Part shown: positions 31,587 to 42,714 of the stretch, piece by piece | Position numbering within the stretch: position 1 is the stretch's first letter | Layout: each line of letters begins with the position of its first letter | Source: Hsuehochloa calcarea | Taxonomy: Eukaryota > Streptophyta > Magnoliopsida > Poales > Poaceae | Direction of reading: 5' to 3' | Length of the DNA stretch: 64,000 bases | Assembly (NCBI GenBank): GCA_036346395.1 | Contig: CM070604.1 | Coordinates: 41,257,662 to 41,321,661 of the forward strand | Program-made: the position numbers and the translations under genes | Notes under the pieces: model-generated | What the model was told of the DNA's origin: nothing | Seen by the model: the letters and a program-made list of their open reading frames with translations, nothing else | Database searches by the model: none

Positions 31587-34478
31587 TGAAGGATCTAGAC
31601 CGTCATTATGAGTTAATGGAGTGTTTTGGTGATTAATGAAAAATCTATTTGTGAGACTAACATTTCTATTGTTATATCTAGTGTGTAGTCTCATTTTGAT
31701 ATAAAGGTGAAATTCAACGAGGTATGCATTCGACATCATATTTCTTATATATTGTTGCATTCCTCATAGCCAAAATATAGGTTGAACCCCACCATAAGTC
31801 TAACTTGAATATATGTATATGTTCCTATTTACACATTTGTGTATGCACACATTTAGGGGGAGTTCACTCTATATTTTATGGTTTCATTAGCATTGATCCA
31901 TATTCCGTTCTCCACATATATTTGGGATCTCTACTTTGAAACATATCCTTGAGTATATAAAACTTATGTAGTTCGTATATACTCATTTATTCTCTCATAT
32001 TTATCTATATTCAATTATGTGTAATTGAAATGGTTATCATCAATTACCAAAAGAGGGAAAGATTGAAGTATCTTGTCCCACCATTATGAGTTAATGGCGT
32101 GATGTGGTAATTAATGATAATCATATTGTGGAACTGACTTTTTCCATGAGTTGGATGAATAGGTTATGTTCCAAAGTGATGAAGTCTCAGGATGCCATCA
32201 TGAGTTGATCGTCATCAAGTTAAGGTTCGAGTAAAGGATGCATCATGTGTTGATGCGTATGAAGAGCTTGAAGAAAAAAAAATCATCGTGTGTTGATGAT
32301 GATTCAAGAAGAGGAGATGATTATGGGTTGATCATCAAGACAAGAGATGACCCATCATGTGTTGATGGAGGTCTAGTGAATGATGCATCATGCGTTGATG
32401 CATATCAAGACTCGGGATGAAGGATGTCATCATGAGTTGATGAGCATCGAGTAAAGATCCCGAAGTAAAAGAGATCATCATGAGTTGACGATTATCAAAC
32501 TCAAGGACCCGGACTGGAAGTGATGATGTTCATCATCAAGCTTCAAGAAGATGTTCAAGGCAATGGTACGACTAGCTAAGGCTTTTACTGGTCTTGGTGT
32601 TTGGTTGGTAGACCGGATTGCTAATATAGATTGCCGTACTATTAAGAGGGGTCTTGACTAGTAGTATGAGTTAGTCATGCGTTGATAGGTCATTGTGTTT
32701 GCTCTAGCTCATCTATGCATGGTACTATTATTTACGAATGTGTTTTGCAAATAGCCGAGGTTCATACATTTAATCTTTGTAGCATGAGACTATAATTTGC
32801 AAATATGTTTTGCAAATGGTTGAAGTCCATGCACCTTAGCCTTGTGGCATGATGCTATTATTTGCGAATGTGTTTTACAAATAGTTGATGCTCATGCATG
32901 ATTCTTGTAGCATGTGACTTGAGTTTGCAAATGTATTTTGCAAATAGTTTAAGTTCATGTATCTTATTTCTTATGGTGTGATTCTAAAAGTTGACAAATG
33001 TGTTTTGCAACTTGTTGAGAATCTTACCTTTAAATCTTGTTTGAATCGCAAGTCAATTGGCAAATGTGTTTTGCAAATTGAGCTTTTCTCAAGAATATCG
33101 GTAGTTCCGACGTTAAGAAGGCGGAACTACCACTGTGCGGTAGTACCGGCGTGTTCGGAGCGGAACTACCGCAATCCGGAAGGACCGAAAATCCTGCGGT
33201 ACATATTTTCCTGAGAGATTCTTTTCGAGTTTGTTTTGCTCTCTTGGAAGTGTGGTAGTACCAGAGTTGTGTGGGTGGAACTACCGCAAGTCGGATGTAC
33301 CAAAATCCTTGCGGTACATTTTTTTACAGAACGACGCATTTTGGAGTTTTTGGTTTGCTCTTTGAACGTCGGTAGTACTGCTGTGCTTTGAGCGGAACTA
33401 CCGCGGATCGGTAATTCTGAAAAACGAACAACGGTATGTTTTTTTCCAGTAGGTGCCATGTGTTGGACCTAAGTGGAGGTGGTAGTACCGCCCCTCAGAA
33501 ACGAATGACCGAAGATCGGAACTACCACGTATTGGTTGGCGGTAGTACCGCAATGAACTTTTCAATGGCTAGTTTCTCGTCTGATATAGCCGTTACTGTG
33601 CTTGTCTTGTAGGTGCGGTAGTACCGACCATTGAACGGAGGTAGTACTGCTTGTGCTGATTTTTCAGCATTTTGTTTCCAATGGCTAGTTTTTGTGTGCG
33701 GGCTATATATACCCACCTTGGTCGGTTGGGAAATGATCTTTGGTACCTCAATTTATTCTCTTGAGCAAAGAGCAAGCACTCTCATCTCTTATGTGCATGT
33801 GTTGCACTTAGTGAGCTTGGAGAGCAAACCCTAAGTGCATTTATTGCCTTAGGTCGTGGATTGTGTATCCTTTGAGCTTAGACACTTGATTAGTTCAAGT
33901 GAGAGTTGAGACTTGTTACTCTTGGTGTTTGCCGACACTTAGACGGCGTGGAGGCGTCGTGTACCGGTGATCTTCTCAAAAAGCTTGTGAAAAGGCCCAG
34001 CGTGGTTGTGAGTGGTTTGGTGCTCGCCATCTCCGGAGTGGAGGAAGAGCAACTCGAGTGGATCGAGGTGTTGATTCGTGTTGTGAGAACTGGTCCAAGT
34101 GGTTGGACTTACCTCGGAGGTGTTGGCTCAATTGAGGAGCCGATCCAACGCAGTTGGGCTTAGCTCAACGTGGATTAGGAGAGACCGGCAAGTCTCCGAA
34201 CACCATGGTAAAATATCATCATGTCATCTTGGTTTGTTCTTCTTGTGATTTACTATTGCAATTTACATTCTTTGTATTTAAATTGCTTATATATTTGTAT
34301 AATTGCAATCATTATCAATAGTCTTATTGTTGGTGCACTTAGTAGAAACTAGTTGATCTAGGCTTTAATTGTGAAAAACCAAATTGTTATTAGCTTCCGC
34401 ATTAAAAATAAGTTTTAGCCAAAGAGTTTTTTAAATTCGCCTATTCACCCCTCTCTAGTCGGCCTCCTCGATCTTATA
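31587..34478 (+). repeat. S1 3' LTR
   Basis: A complete 2892-bp LTR. It begins TGAAGGATCTAG and ends CGATCTTATA. It carries the unoccupied T1 target site (32078-32082), the dyad cluster (32190-32530), the 65-bp array (32715-33090), the GGTAGTACC cluster (33100-33660) and a TATA box at 33704. Confidence 0.9.
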
Positions 34479-34483
34479 AAGGC
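34479..34483. repeat. Target-site duplication, right (S1)
   Basis: AAGGC, matching 17451-17455. Confidence 0.8.
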
Positions 34484-35770
34484 AGGGCGCTCCGCGCGAG
34501 TAGGGCAACGCGGGCTGCCGTAGTGGGCTAGGCGAGGGCGCGGCGCGAGGCGTGGCGGCGGTGATGCACCGGTGGATCTCATTCCTAGCAGCAAGTAGCA
34601 ACATCAGGCATTGGTAGGAGCCAGTAGGTGCATCTCGATTCCAAATCCTAATATTTTTTATTGTTATGTAAAATGTTGAATCAAAATTATTGGTAGTATT
34701 TTTCTAAATGTAAAATGTAGTACGAAGAACCTTAAAAAATTAAGAACATGTATGTACATTTAAAATCGCATTGGCCTGTTGTGTCAAGAACAACACCATC
34801 GACTGTGATAGTGTATCTAAGCAAACTAATACATCATCTCCTTCTGCATGCTACATTAGTTTGTTTGTATGAGAAACATTTTAGTGTTGTCTTGTATTGA
34901 TAAAGCACTCATATGTCAAAGTTGTCAATCAATACCTTAAGTTCCTTGAATGTTTTTTTAGCCAGAAATTCTCCACACAGATTTTGTTGTTTCATGGATC
35001 CTGATTTTGGCACCAACTTTAAATTTTGTCGGTTCATAATTTCTGAGCAACATATGTATTTGAGTTAGACCACTTTATATGCGTCAAGGCATGAAGAATC
35101 GTCAAGTTAAATCATAGTTTTTTTTAAATTATTTTGTAATATCATTAAATTACTTTGAGATGTTATTTGTAGTTTTGTACTTTCATTTTTGCTATTGCGG
35201 GTCTTAACTTTTAATATTAAACTATACTTTATTAACTCCGAAGACCTACTGCAGTGTTATCCTGGGTTCGCCACTCCAGCTCGGTTCCCGGGCCAGCGGC
35301 CCCAACGGACGGTGGTTGGTCATCGCAGGCCACTCTTTGCTATTCAAACGAGGCCAGGTCAGCCCATCATTTACTGGAACTGAACGCCCGTTGAAATAGC
35401 ATAGAGTGCTTACATGCACCAGGCAGTGGGGTCGTCCACCTCGCTGCTGCGCCCCGTAGCCCGCCTCCTCGCCGCGGTGGCCCTTCGCGGGGAGGGGGGC
35501 GAGAGCTTCTTACGACGTCGCTCCCCCAGGCCCAGCGTCGCCCGATGCGGTTCTGGTGTCGCTAGGGTGGCGCGGCGGGCAGCGTGTCACACTGGTGACG
35601 AGCCCCTCGGCGGTGCGTCGTGGCAGGTGACGGTGGTGCGTCGCGACAGTCGGCACAGCGGTTTGCTACGCCATGAGGCGGCGTTTCCGGTTGTAGCCGC
35701 GCGTGGGTGCTTGCGAGCGTCATGACGGTTCGTGGCGCGGCAGGCTCGTGATGCAGCGCGTTTAATTTAT
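34484..35770. other. Intergenic, nothing recognised
   Basis: The start (34484-34620) is GC-rich and continues the sequence left of S1. The middle is AT-rich. The GC-rich block 35414-35760 has a 103-codon frame on + and a 78-codon frame on -, with no domain or family resemblance; composition alone can explain both. Confidence 0.4.
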
Positions 35771-35787
35771 CACTGCTAGAAAACGGG
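35771..35787 (+). mobile_element. Possible CACTA-type terminal inverted repeat, single end
   Basis: CACTGCTAGAAAACGGG resembles the CACTG-type termini of grass CACTA elements. I found no matching inverted end or transposase nearby, so it may be one end of a decayed element or chance. Confidence 0.3.
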
Positions 35788-36270
35788 GAACCTCTCAAGG
35801 CCTTTGGTTTTTCTGACGGACCCCCAAAGAACGTCGGGGACTCCTATTTTTGTTATGGGAGTAATAATTCCATCAGAAAAATCTATTTTCTTGTCGAAAA
35901 CCGTGATTTATTCTAATTTTCCTCATGGGTCACGATCGCCGGGTTAAAGGTCTGATTGGTATGGTTCTAACTCATAAATTTATAGTTGGAGTGGGTGGAG
36001 TTGTGCCAAACGTGATTACTCTACAAAATGGAGCACCTGAGAGCGGAGCAGCCTGTAGTGCAACTTTTTGAAGCGGGTGGAACCTTACTTCAAGTGGGGA
36101 GTTGTGAGCCAACAAATTGAAATACCCATAGAAGTTGAAGAAATTCACCCGCCTTATGCCACTGTACTACACCCCTTCGCACCCGGCACCCCCTTCCAAG
36201 ACCCCCTCCCCTCACACGCGGTTCTCTCGATCCCCAAACCCGTCCCACATAAAACCCTATTGAGGAGAGG
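35788..36270. other. No gene seen; possible small-transposon sequence
   Basis: The stretch around 35958-36070 (TTGGTATGGTTCTAACTC, AGTTGGAGTGGGTGGAG) resembles grass MITE or TIR-type termini. A partly similar inverted segment lies at 39698-39755. The match is too weak to define an element. Confidence 0.25.
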
Positions 36271-36279
36271 CGGCAGGGC

Positions 36280-36534
36280 GATGGCTCCCTCATCGACGCC
36301 GCCTTTCTCTCCCTCGCCGACACCCTCTCCCAGGTCGGCCCCGACCTCGCCGACTTCCACCGCTCCGACTTTGATGAGGTCTCCCATAGCCTCCTCCAAC
36401 TCTCCAATTTCACCACCTCCGATAGCGTCTCCTCCGCCGCCTCCACCCTCTCCGAGTCCGTCGCATCCGGCGTCCTCCGTGCCCTCCCCTCTCACCGAGA
36501 CCAAAACACCCCAAACCCCGTCACCGGAGCAGCG
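36280..36534 (+). pseudogene. GC-rich exon-like open frame, gene unknown
   Basis: A frame without ATG reads DGSLIDAAFLSLADTLSQVG, LADFHRSDFDEVSHSLLQLS and ends NPVTGAA before TAA. Its amino-acid balance (hydrophobic helices with acidic caps) looks more like a real protein than the Pro/Ser-rich overlapping frame that starts with ATG at 36281. A possible donor (GTAAGA) lies at the end. It may be exon 1 of the FKBP copy downstream or a fragment of another gene. I do not recognise the family. Confidence 0.35.
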
Positions 36535-36620
36535 TAAGATGTAAGCTGCGTAGAGTCCTCACTTCTTATTTTTCGCCGAGCTGTTGTTGGATTCTTGTTG
36601 CTGATTTGGTTTTATTGTGT

Positions 36621-36643
36621 GTGTGTGTGTGTGTGTGTGTGTT
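36621..36643. repeat. (GT)n microsatellite
   Basis: About eleven GT units directly before an intron-like acceptor (GAATGCAG). Confidence 0.8.
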
Positions 36644-36730
36644 TGTGAATGCAGTTCTATTTTGCATGTGTGCAAAACTAAAGCCTTCCTGAATCCGGAA
36701 TATTCACTGTAGTGATTAAGTACTTCCCTT

Positions 36731-36945
36731 TGTGTGATATCTTATCAGAGAACTATTGGGAGTATCTCATGGTTTGAAGTACTATGATCTTGTTGAAGGG
36801 AAGGGTCCAACTATTGAAAAGGTCTCAACTGTGCCCCTTTGTGTGATATCTTATCAGAGAACTGTTGGGAGCAGCTCATGGTTTGAAGTACTATGATCTT
36901 GTTGAAGGGAAGGGTCCAACTACTGAAAAGGTCTCAACTATGCTG
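36731..36945 (+). repeat. 109-bp tandem duplication in the FKBP pseudogene
   Basis: TGTGTGATATCTTATCAGAG starts at 36731 and again at 36840. The copies differ at few positions, so the duplication is young relative to the gene's decay. Confidence 0.85.
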
Positions 36946-37673
36946 GTAAACTGCTATCATCTACACGCTGCCCTTCAGTCTTAAACTACAGCTAATGGCT
37001 ATTGTTTGAAGGTTCATTTTGACTACATATACCATGGCATAACCGCAGCGTCTAGCAGTGAATCTAAACTTCTTGCGGGGAATCGAAGTATTACACATGT
37101 TATATGTCAAGCTACTCCTAATATCTGTATGCTAGTACAAATGATCTAGGACAATAAGAACTAAGATGTTTGTGTATCTTCCTCTAGTAGCCTTATGAGT
37201 TCACTGTCAGCTCGCTGCCTGGCAAAGAGAAAAAGTGGGAATTTGTAGACAATGCCAATGGATTATACTGTCCGCGCATGCTGCGCCGAAGCCTCCACTA
37301 GCGATGTACACGATAACTGAGGGGATGAAAGTAGGGGAAGGGTATCGAAAAGGATAACTAGCACAAGTGAAGAAAAATAATTTGGTCTTTCCATCTTTAT
37401 TATATTACTGACCTAATCTTCTGTTTTGTTTGTACTTTGGTTATCAGAGGAGTGTATGTCCCTCTAGAGCTCGGTTATGGGAAAAGGGGATGCGTGAGAT
37501 ACCGGTAAAAGTTCAGTTTATTGAAATATTTTTGGTCATGTAGTTTGATTTAGTATTTTAGCACATTCGAGTATTGAAGTGATGTTGTTTGATTCAGTGC
37601 TTCTTTGTAGCCTGATGCTAGTTTTGAACTGGATATAGAGCTTTTGGAAGTGGTCCCTCCTGCAGAAAAATGA
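36731..37673 (+). pseudogene. FKBP-type peptidyl-prolyl isomerase pseudogene with introns
   Basis: Exon remnants in order: GLKYYDLVEGKGP (36880-36945, and a second copy from about 36771), VHFDYIYHGIT...SKLLAGNRSI (37012-37095), PYEFTVSSLPGKEKKWEF-DNANGLY (37191 to about 37340, frameshifted before the APKPP-AMYTITEGMKVGG part), VPLELGYGKRG (37448-37503) and PDASFELDIELLEVVPPAEK plus stop (37611-37673). These match plant FKBP rotamases of the chloroplast-lumen type (FKBP18-like, from memory). Splice sites are partly kept (GTAAAC at 36946, acceptors before 37012, 37191, 37448 and 37611). The copy therefore arose from genomic DNA, not from reverse-transcribed mRNA. A 109-bp tandem duplication (36731/36840) doubles the first exon. 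No plastid transit peptide is found. It cannot be expressed as a normal enzyme. Confidence 0.75.
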
Positions 37674-38981
37674 TCGATTTTGTTTGCACTGGATGAGAAA
37701 CATTGATAAAGTATTTGTGGAGTTTCACAAATTTTAGAGGAATGTATTTATCTTTTATACATTTCACGTTCTTGTTAACAGACCTATCATTGAGAATATG
37801 ATGATATGATATTTCGCTTGGACAAGACTTGTTTGCCAACTCACAATAAAAGTTTAGAACTAGAAGAAAAACTTAGGTAGACATGTACTCAAATTTCTTA
37901 TTAATTATGTTGAAGCAAAATTGGATCAAAAATATTCTCCATGATGTCATGGAGCCTGTTTGATTGTATAGAAAATGGTAAATTTGATCTGCTGCTGTGA
38001 AGGCAGCATGCTCTGATGCTCATTCAAAGGTACTTAGGGACATTGATATCCTCAAATAAAAGAATAAATATGATCTCGCTAGAAACATTTATGGTGCTAT
38101 CATCTTACCTTTTGGTTGAGATATATAAACATACATTTTAAATAAAGTTTTGCATTGTTTTACAGATATGTAATATTGAAATTTAATCACTTGTGTAAAA
38201 GTTCTAGCTAGTGTAAGGATGTTTGTAGCACTGTACTTCTCTTCAAAATTATCCTGAACCTAACATAAATGTTGATAAACGAGTAAACAGACCAGAACAT
38301 GTCTTTAGATTGCTACTGTTGCTGATTATTCACGATACATGTCTTTAGATTGCATCTTAGGGTCTCAAGCATAGAGTTTTTTAGGTTTCCTTAGCTAACC
38401 TTCAAGGCGATGACGACCAAGCTTACATAAATACCAGACTTCGTGCAGAGGATGTACAAGGAAAGAATTTTTTTTCTAATAGTTGTAGAAGCTAAATTGG
38501 GTGAACTGCCCTTGGATGTTTTTTATTTTCATTTCGTTCTTGTCGTTTGATGTAGTGGTTTTTGAACTTGGAACAATAGCTTTGATTAATAAAGATGAGG
38601 AGAATTATGAACGATATCTCCTGCCTCCTTGGCTCTCTTATGGATTGTTGTTATGATACTCATTGAATTTTTGTAGAGAAGATACTCATTGAATTAGAAC
38701 ATTTGCTATGAACTTTGTATATTTCTGTATGTTGTATTTAATTTTTTAAGTAAAATTTTTGAATGTGGGCAAAACAGATGGCACTAAAGGGCACAACATG
38801 ACCAAATTTTTTAAAAATAAAAGCACAATATGATCGAATTCAACTTATTAAACTGTTATAAGTTAACCAATAAAAAATGTTACAAGTCACAAATACAATG
38901 ACTCTTCACATTTCTGGAGCTGAAGCCAATTTTCTAACAAAACATCAACTCAAACTGCTCCAACTTCTCAGAGGAGTGGAT
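37674..38981. other. Intergenic, AT-rich, nothing recognised
   Basis: Stops are frequent in all frames. The part closest to the FKBP copy may be its 3' flank. I see no terminal repeats until the TRIM at 38987. Confidence 0.4.
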
Positions 38982-38986
38982 CCAAG
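38982..38986. repeat. Target-site duplication, left (TRIM)
   Basis: CCAAG, repeated at 39693-39697. Confidence 0.9.
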
Positions 38987-39236
38987 TGTAATACCCCGGC
39001 CTGCTCGTAGCGTGGCTCATGTGGCCCATGAGGGGTTGTGTGGTGGGATTAGTCCCACATTGCTTGTCTCAAGTGAGTTGTAGTAGTATATAATGTATGT
39101 TGGATCCAAACGTAGCACCTCCGGGTTAACCCTTTTACACGAAGCGAGGATGAAAGTGTAAGTGAGGTGCTATGTGTAGGCGGGTCCGCCCCACGGTGGG
39201 CTGGGCATTGAGCCGATTTTGGGTCAGGGTATTACA
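38987..39236 (+). repeat. TRIM 5' LTR
   Basis: 250 bp, about 97% identical by eye to 39444-39692. The differences include CCCC/CTCC near the start and a GTG/GT indel near 39196. Confidence 0.93.
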
Positions 39237-39238
39237 AA

Positions 39239-39250
39239 TGGTATCAGAGC
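39239..39250 (+). promoter_or_regulatory. TRIM primer binding site
   Basis: TGGTATCAGAGC, complementary to initiator tRNA-Met. Confidence 0.9.
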
Positions 39251-39429
39251 ATCAACCTTCGCTGCATGGGTGCGTGCGGGACGGGGCGGGCATATGGCGC
39301 ATGACACATGTGGGCCCAGAGTGGACACATGGCATGGCATATGTGCCGGCACTGGATGCATGGACGTGTACCGAGGGGTAGTTCTGGGCATTTACCACGT
39401 ATGTGGTATGCTGCCGAGGGCGTCAGCCC

Positions 39430-39443
39430 TTAAGGGGGGTGAA
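39430..39443 (+). promoter_or_regulatory. TRIM polypurine tract
   Basis: TTAAGGGGGGTGAA immediately before the 3' LTR. Confidence 0.8.
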
Positions 39444-39692
39444 TGTAATACTCCGGCCTGCTCGTAGCGTGGCCCATGTGGCCCATGAGGGGTTGTGTGG
39501 TGAGATTAGTCCCACATTGCTTGTCTCAAGTGAGTTGTAGTAGTATATAATGTCTGTTGGATCCAAACGTAGCACCTCTGGGTTAACCCTTTTACACGAA
39601 GCGAGGACGAAAGTGTAAGTGAGGTGCTATGTGTAGGCGGGTCCGCCCCACGTGGGCTAGGCATTGAGCCGATTTTGGGTCAGTGTATTACA
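39444..39692 (+). repeat. TRIM 3' LTR
   Basis: 249 bp, ending GTATTACA before the CCAAG duplication. Confidence 0.93.
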
Positions 39693-39697
39693 CCAAG
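39693..39697. repeat. Target-site duplication, right (TRIM)
   Basis: CCAAG, matching 38982-38986. Confidence 0.9.
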
Positions 39698-39999
39698 AGT
39701 GAAGTTGGAGTTAGAGCCGTAAAAACTTAGAACATAGCCATACCAAACATGGCCAAATTCTTTGCATCTCCCCCCAAAATCCATAAAGCCACAAGACATC
39801 CGTTCTCTTCTCACCCAAATAACACATCTCCACCCCATCTCCACGTCACTCTCTCTTCTGAGGCCACCCCCACGCCCGGCCGCCGCCCCCTCCCCTTCAC
39901 CCCTCCGTCCCCAGCCGCCACCCCCGCGCCTTGCCCCCTCCCCCCACGCCGGCACCGCCCCCACTCTTGGACCCCTCCCCGCACGCCCGCGCCTGGTCA
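39698..39999. other. GC-rich flank interrupted by element R
   Basis: Pyrimidine- and Pro-codon-rich sequence (39840-39995). Similar composition resumes after R at 55209-55500, so this looks like one host segment split by the R insertion. No supported gene. Confidence 0.35.
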
Positions 40000-40331
40000 C
40001 TACTAAGAGAACTAGCTAAGAGTTTGTAATAATGGCATTGATGCCTTTCTTATTCCATTTTCGGGGTTTATAAGAGTACGAATTGACCCACAGGGTGAAA
40101 TCAAAATTACAGCTCCGCTCAGAGCATTTACGTGCGAGAATGACTGTTCATGGTAATTGAAACTAAAAGACATAAACAATAATTACTAAGAAACATTACG
40201 ACCGTAGATCTCATGCCCAACCTATATGGATAGATCTCGACCGCCCGATTTCATTGAAGTTCATCTTCCTCCAACAACTCTGTTCTGCACTCTATCTAAA
40301 CTTCTTTAGTCTTGCGCTTGCAGCTTTGACA
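40000..40331 (-). repeat. R 3' LTR, end truncated
   Basis: Homologous to 54896-55208. The outer roughly 57 bp, starting TGTCAGATCCC at 54839, are absent here. A purine tract on the - strand (AGAAGGAGGCAC) abuts it at 40332-40343. Confidence 0.82.
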
Positions 40332-40381
40332 GTGCCTCCTTCTGAACTTTCCACTTGTCCTCAAGTTTCAAAATTTGGAAA

Positions 40382-41550
40382 TCATGATCGAATGGTTTTA
40401 GAATAGAACTCTGGAAAAGTTGCCTTGATGAAATCTACATCCTCCCATGACACACTTTCCGACGGCCAATTGACCCACTGAACCAGCCATTGAGTTACAA
40501 GCATTTTATTTCTAGGCAAGGCTCTTTTCTCCAACACTTGCATTGGTTCTGTTTTGATCTTTTCTTCTTTGCCAACCAATGGTAAATCAACACTTGGTAC
40601 TGTGTTCGCTCTGCAAAGCTTTTCAAGCTGACTAACATGAAAAACTGGGTGTATTCCAACTCCTTCAGGTAACTGCCACCGGTAAGCCACTTTGCCCAAT
40701 TTCTGCATAACTCTGAAGGGTCCATAAAATTTATTCGTGAGTTTTAGTGCTTGCCTGAATCCAAAGGCTGCTGTTCGGTATGGTTGCATCTTCAAATAGA
40801 CCATATCTCCCACAATGAACTGTCTTTCACTCCTATTAAGATCATCATATTTCATCATTTTGGACTGAGCCTGTGTCAGATTCTCCTTCAATCTATTCAA
40901 CATGTTTTGCTTCTCCTCTAGGAAATTCCTAGCCTCATCATCTTCCAGACCAGAACTGCTAATTCATTTATCAAAGAGGGAGGAAAACCATACAGAGCCT
41001 GGAAGGCTGAGATCTTGAGAGATGTATGAAAAGTAGAGTTATACCACCATTCTTACAGAGATAACCAAGATAACCATTTTCTGGGTTCTTGAAATGCCAT
41101 GCATCTTAGATAGGATTCCACACATTGGTTAACCCTCTCTGTCTGTCCATCAGATTGAGGGTGGTATGCGGTGCTAAATCTCAATTGCACTTTCAAAGCT
41201 TTGAATAATTCCTGCCATAACTTGCTAGTGAATATTATGTGCCTGTCTGAGAAAATTGCTATTGGAAATCCATGAAGCTTGAACACATTGTCAATGAATG
41301 CTTGAGTAACTCACTGGATTGAATACAGATGAGATAGTGGAATAAAATGAGTATATTTGGTAAATCTATCAACCACCACAAATATTACCTTCTTTCCTTT
41401 TGAATTGGGCATTCCTTCAATAAAATCCATTGATATGTGTATCCACATCATATCAGGAACCGGTAAAGGGTCTAATAGGCCTAGGTAGTGACAATGCTCA
41501 GACTTTGAACGCCGACACACAGCACACTCCTGGACAAATACATTAATACT
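40382..41550 (-). pseudogene. R integrase core, C-terminus and chromodomain
   Basis: Integrase reads from the cut at 41550: VFVQECAVCRRSKSEHC (finger Cys pair), MDFIEGMPNSKGK with the first catalytic Asp, FSDRHIIFTS with the second Asp (the family's DRG is DRH here), and SDGQTERVNQCVE with the catalytic Glu. A frameshift or stop separates these pieces at 41286-41311 and near 41050. The C-terminal part, 40903-40382, is open for 173 codons with GDMVYLKMQPYR, LTNKFYGPFRVMQKLG and HPVFHVSQLEKL. It ends in a chromodomain-like segment VTQWLVQWVNWPSESVSWED. This is a decayed chromovirus integrase. Confidence 0.82.
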
Positions 41551-42714
41551 TGTTGGACCGAAAAAGGCGACTAGAGGGGGGGTGAATAGGAGCACGCTCA
41601 CTTTTTCACAAAATATGAATTCAACACAATTTCACTCCAATAGCTATGATGAAGCTATGAAGATCAATATACCAGTACAGCGGAAGACTAGTATTGAATC
41701 CAATTAAACCCCTAAGCAATGCGACAAAAATCGAGAAGAATCAAATCTTAACAGGTCGGTCGGTCGACCGTTATTATACGGGCGGTCTGACCGGCACCAA
41801 AATCGGTCTGACCTCTGGTGTGGGGCGGTCTGACCGGCACCAAAATCGGTCTGACCTCTGGTGTGGGGCGGTCCGACCGGCAGGCTCCAGAACAGTAAAA
41901 ACAGCCCGATGACGAAGTTGCAATTAGGTCTAACTTTTGATTCTCAACTCCAAACTTCACGAAACTTTGCACACACCTTCTCTATGATATTAAGGACCTA
42001 TTCCAATCAACAATTATGATAATTCTTGGACGAACAAATATCTTTTACGATCTGATTGAAGAAGGGTGCAAAACCGGGCAAAAGTGAAAACTAGATCCAA
42101 TCGCTTGCTCGTGGGTGATTGATGATCAAATTGATCCTAGATGGGTTACCACACATCACAGCAAGCTAATCCACGTGAAAGAATCAATCAAAAACTCGTG
42201 GATCAAAGAAAGCCCTAAAATCACGAAATTGAAAGCAAGAACGAAAAGAGACTTATCTCAAGCAAACCTTGCATAGATTGATTTCGTGATTGATGCTGGA
42301 TTACATCCACACCATCATGGATCAGTAGACAATCAAAGACCACGAAATTCACCACAAACCATCAAGAGCCCTAGCCTCCACCTCAACTCCCCTAAGCCAA
42401 TTAGGGTTTCGCAACAAAAGAGGCGAGAGAGAAAAAAGCTAGATGGTGCAGCCACCACCTCCCCCTATTTATAGTGGAGGCCTAGACTCCTAGGGTTTGA
42501 CTCCATTGGGCTCCCGTTAAGGCCCACTAACAAACGGGTCACATACACACGCTTCGCAAAGCGCCGTCTTTAACCTTTGACCTAAACCGCTTCACCATGC
42601 GTCATGGATTTGCCAATAGGTCACCCTTGTCCATCTTGTGTCACGCTTGAGTCATTGACCTCACCCGGCATCGTCGATCGTTCTGGACCTCAACTCTCCA
42701 AGTCTAGTCCCGAT
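41551..42714 (-). repeat. S2 3' LTR, terminal part
   Basis: Matches 50232-51410 of the 5' LTR. It includes the palindromic GGTCGGACC-type cluster (41755-41885). It is cut at CCGAT (42710-42714) by G2. The uncut site is kept in the 5' LTR near 51406-51410. Confidence 0.85.

Larger units (their letters stand above)
17456..34478 (+). mobile_element. S1: Sirevirus-like Copia element without pol, split by T1
   Basis: The LTRs are 17456-17950 plus 23947-26192 (5', interrupted) and 31587-34478 (3'). The 3' LTR begins TGAAGGATCTAG; the 5' copy begins TAAAGGATCTAG. Both end CGATCTTATA rather than CA. The flanking duplication is AAGGC at 17451-17455 and 34479-34483. A PBS TGGTACCAGAGC is at 26195. The element has a UBN2-type Copia gag, a second ORF at 29354-30645 and repeated polypurine tracts before the 3' LTR. 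No protease, integrase or RT is recognisable between gag and the 3' LTR. Multiple polypurine tracts, palindrome-rich LTRs and this LTR-end style are features I associate with Sireviruses. It would need enzymes from another element to move. Confidence 0.88.
38987..39692 (+). mobile_element. TRIM (terminal-repeat retrotransposon in miniature), 706 bp
   Basis: Two LTRs of 250 and 249 bp (38987-39236, 39444-39692) start TGTAATAC and end ATTACA. They flank a 207-bp core that codes for no retroelement protein. PBS TGGTATCAGAGC is 2 bp after the 5' LTR. A polypurine tract TTAAGGGGGGTGAA abuts the 3' LTR. A perfect CCAAG duplication surrounds it. It depends on proteins from other elements. Confidence 0.93.

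Noticed and set aside
35414..35725. 103-codon GC-rich + frame
   Set aside because: No family resemblance; opposite strand is equally open.
36068..36544. 158-codon Pro/Ser-rich + frame beginning MKRVEPYF
   Set aside because: The overlapping frame at 36280-36534 has normal protein composition; the Pro/Ser frame is its shadow.
35958..39755. A 3.8-kb TIR transposon carrying the FKBP copy
   Set aside because: Only TTGGTATGG and TTCTAA are shared in inverted orientation; no target duplication could be shown, so not called as a feature.
41694..41972. Overlapping + and - frames through GGTCTGACC repeats
   Set aside because: They are translations of the palindromic LTR repeats.
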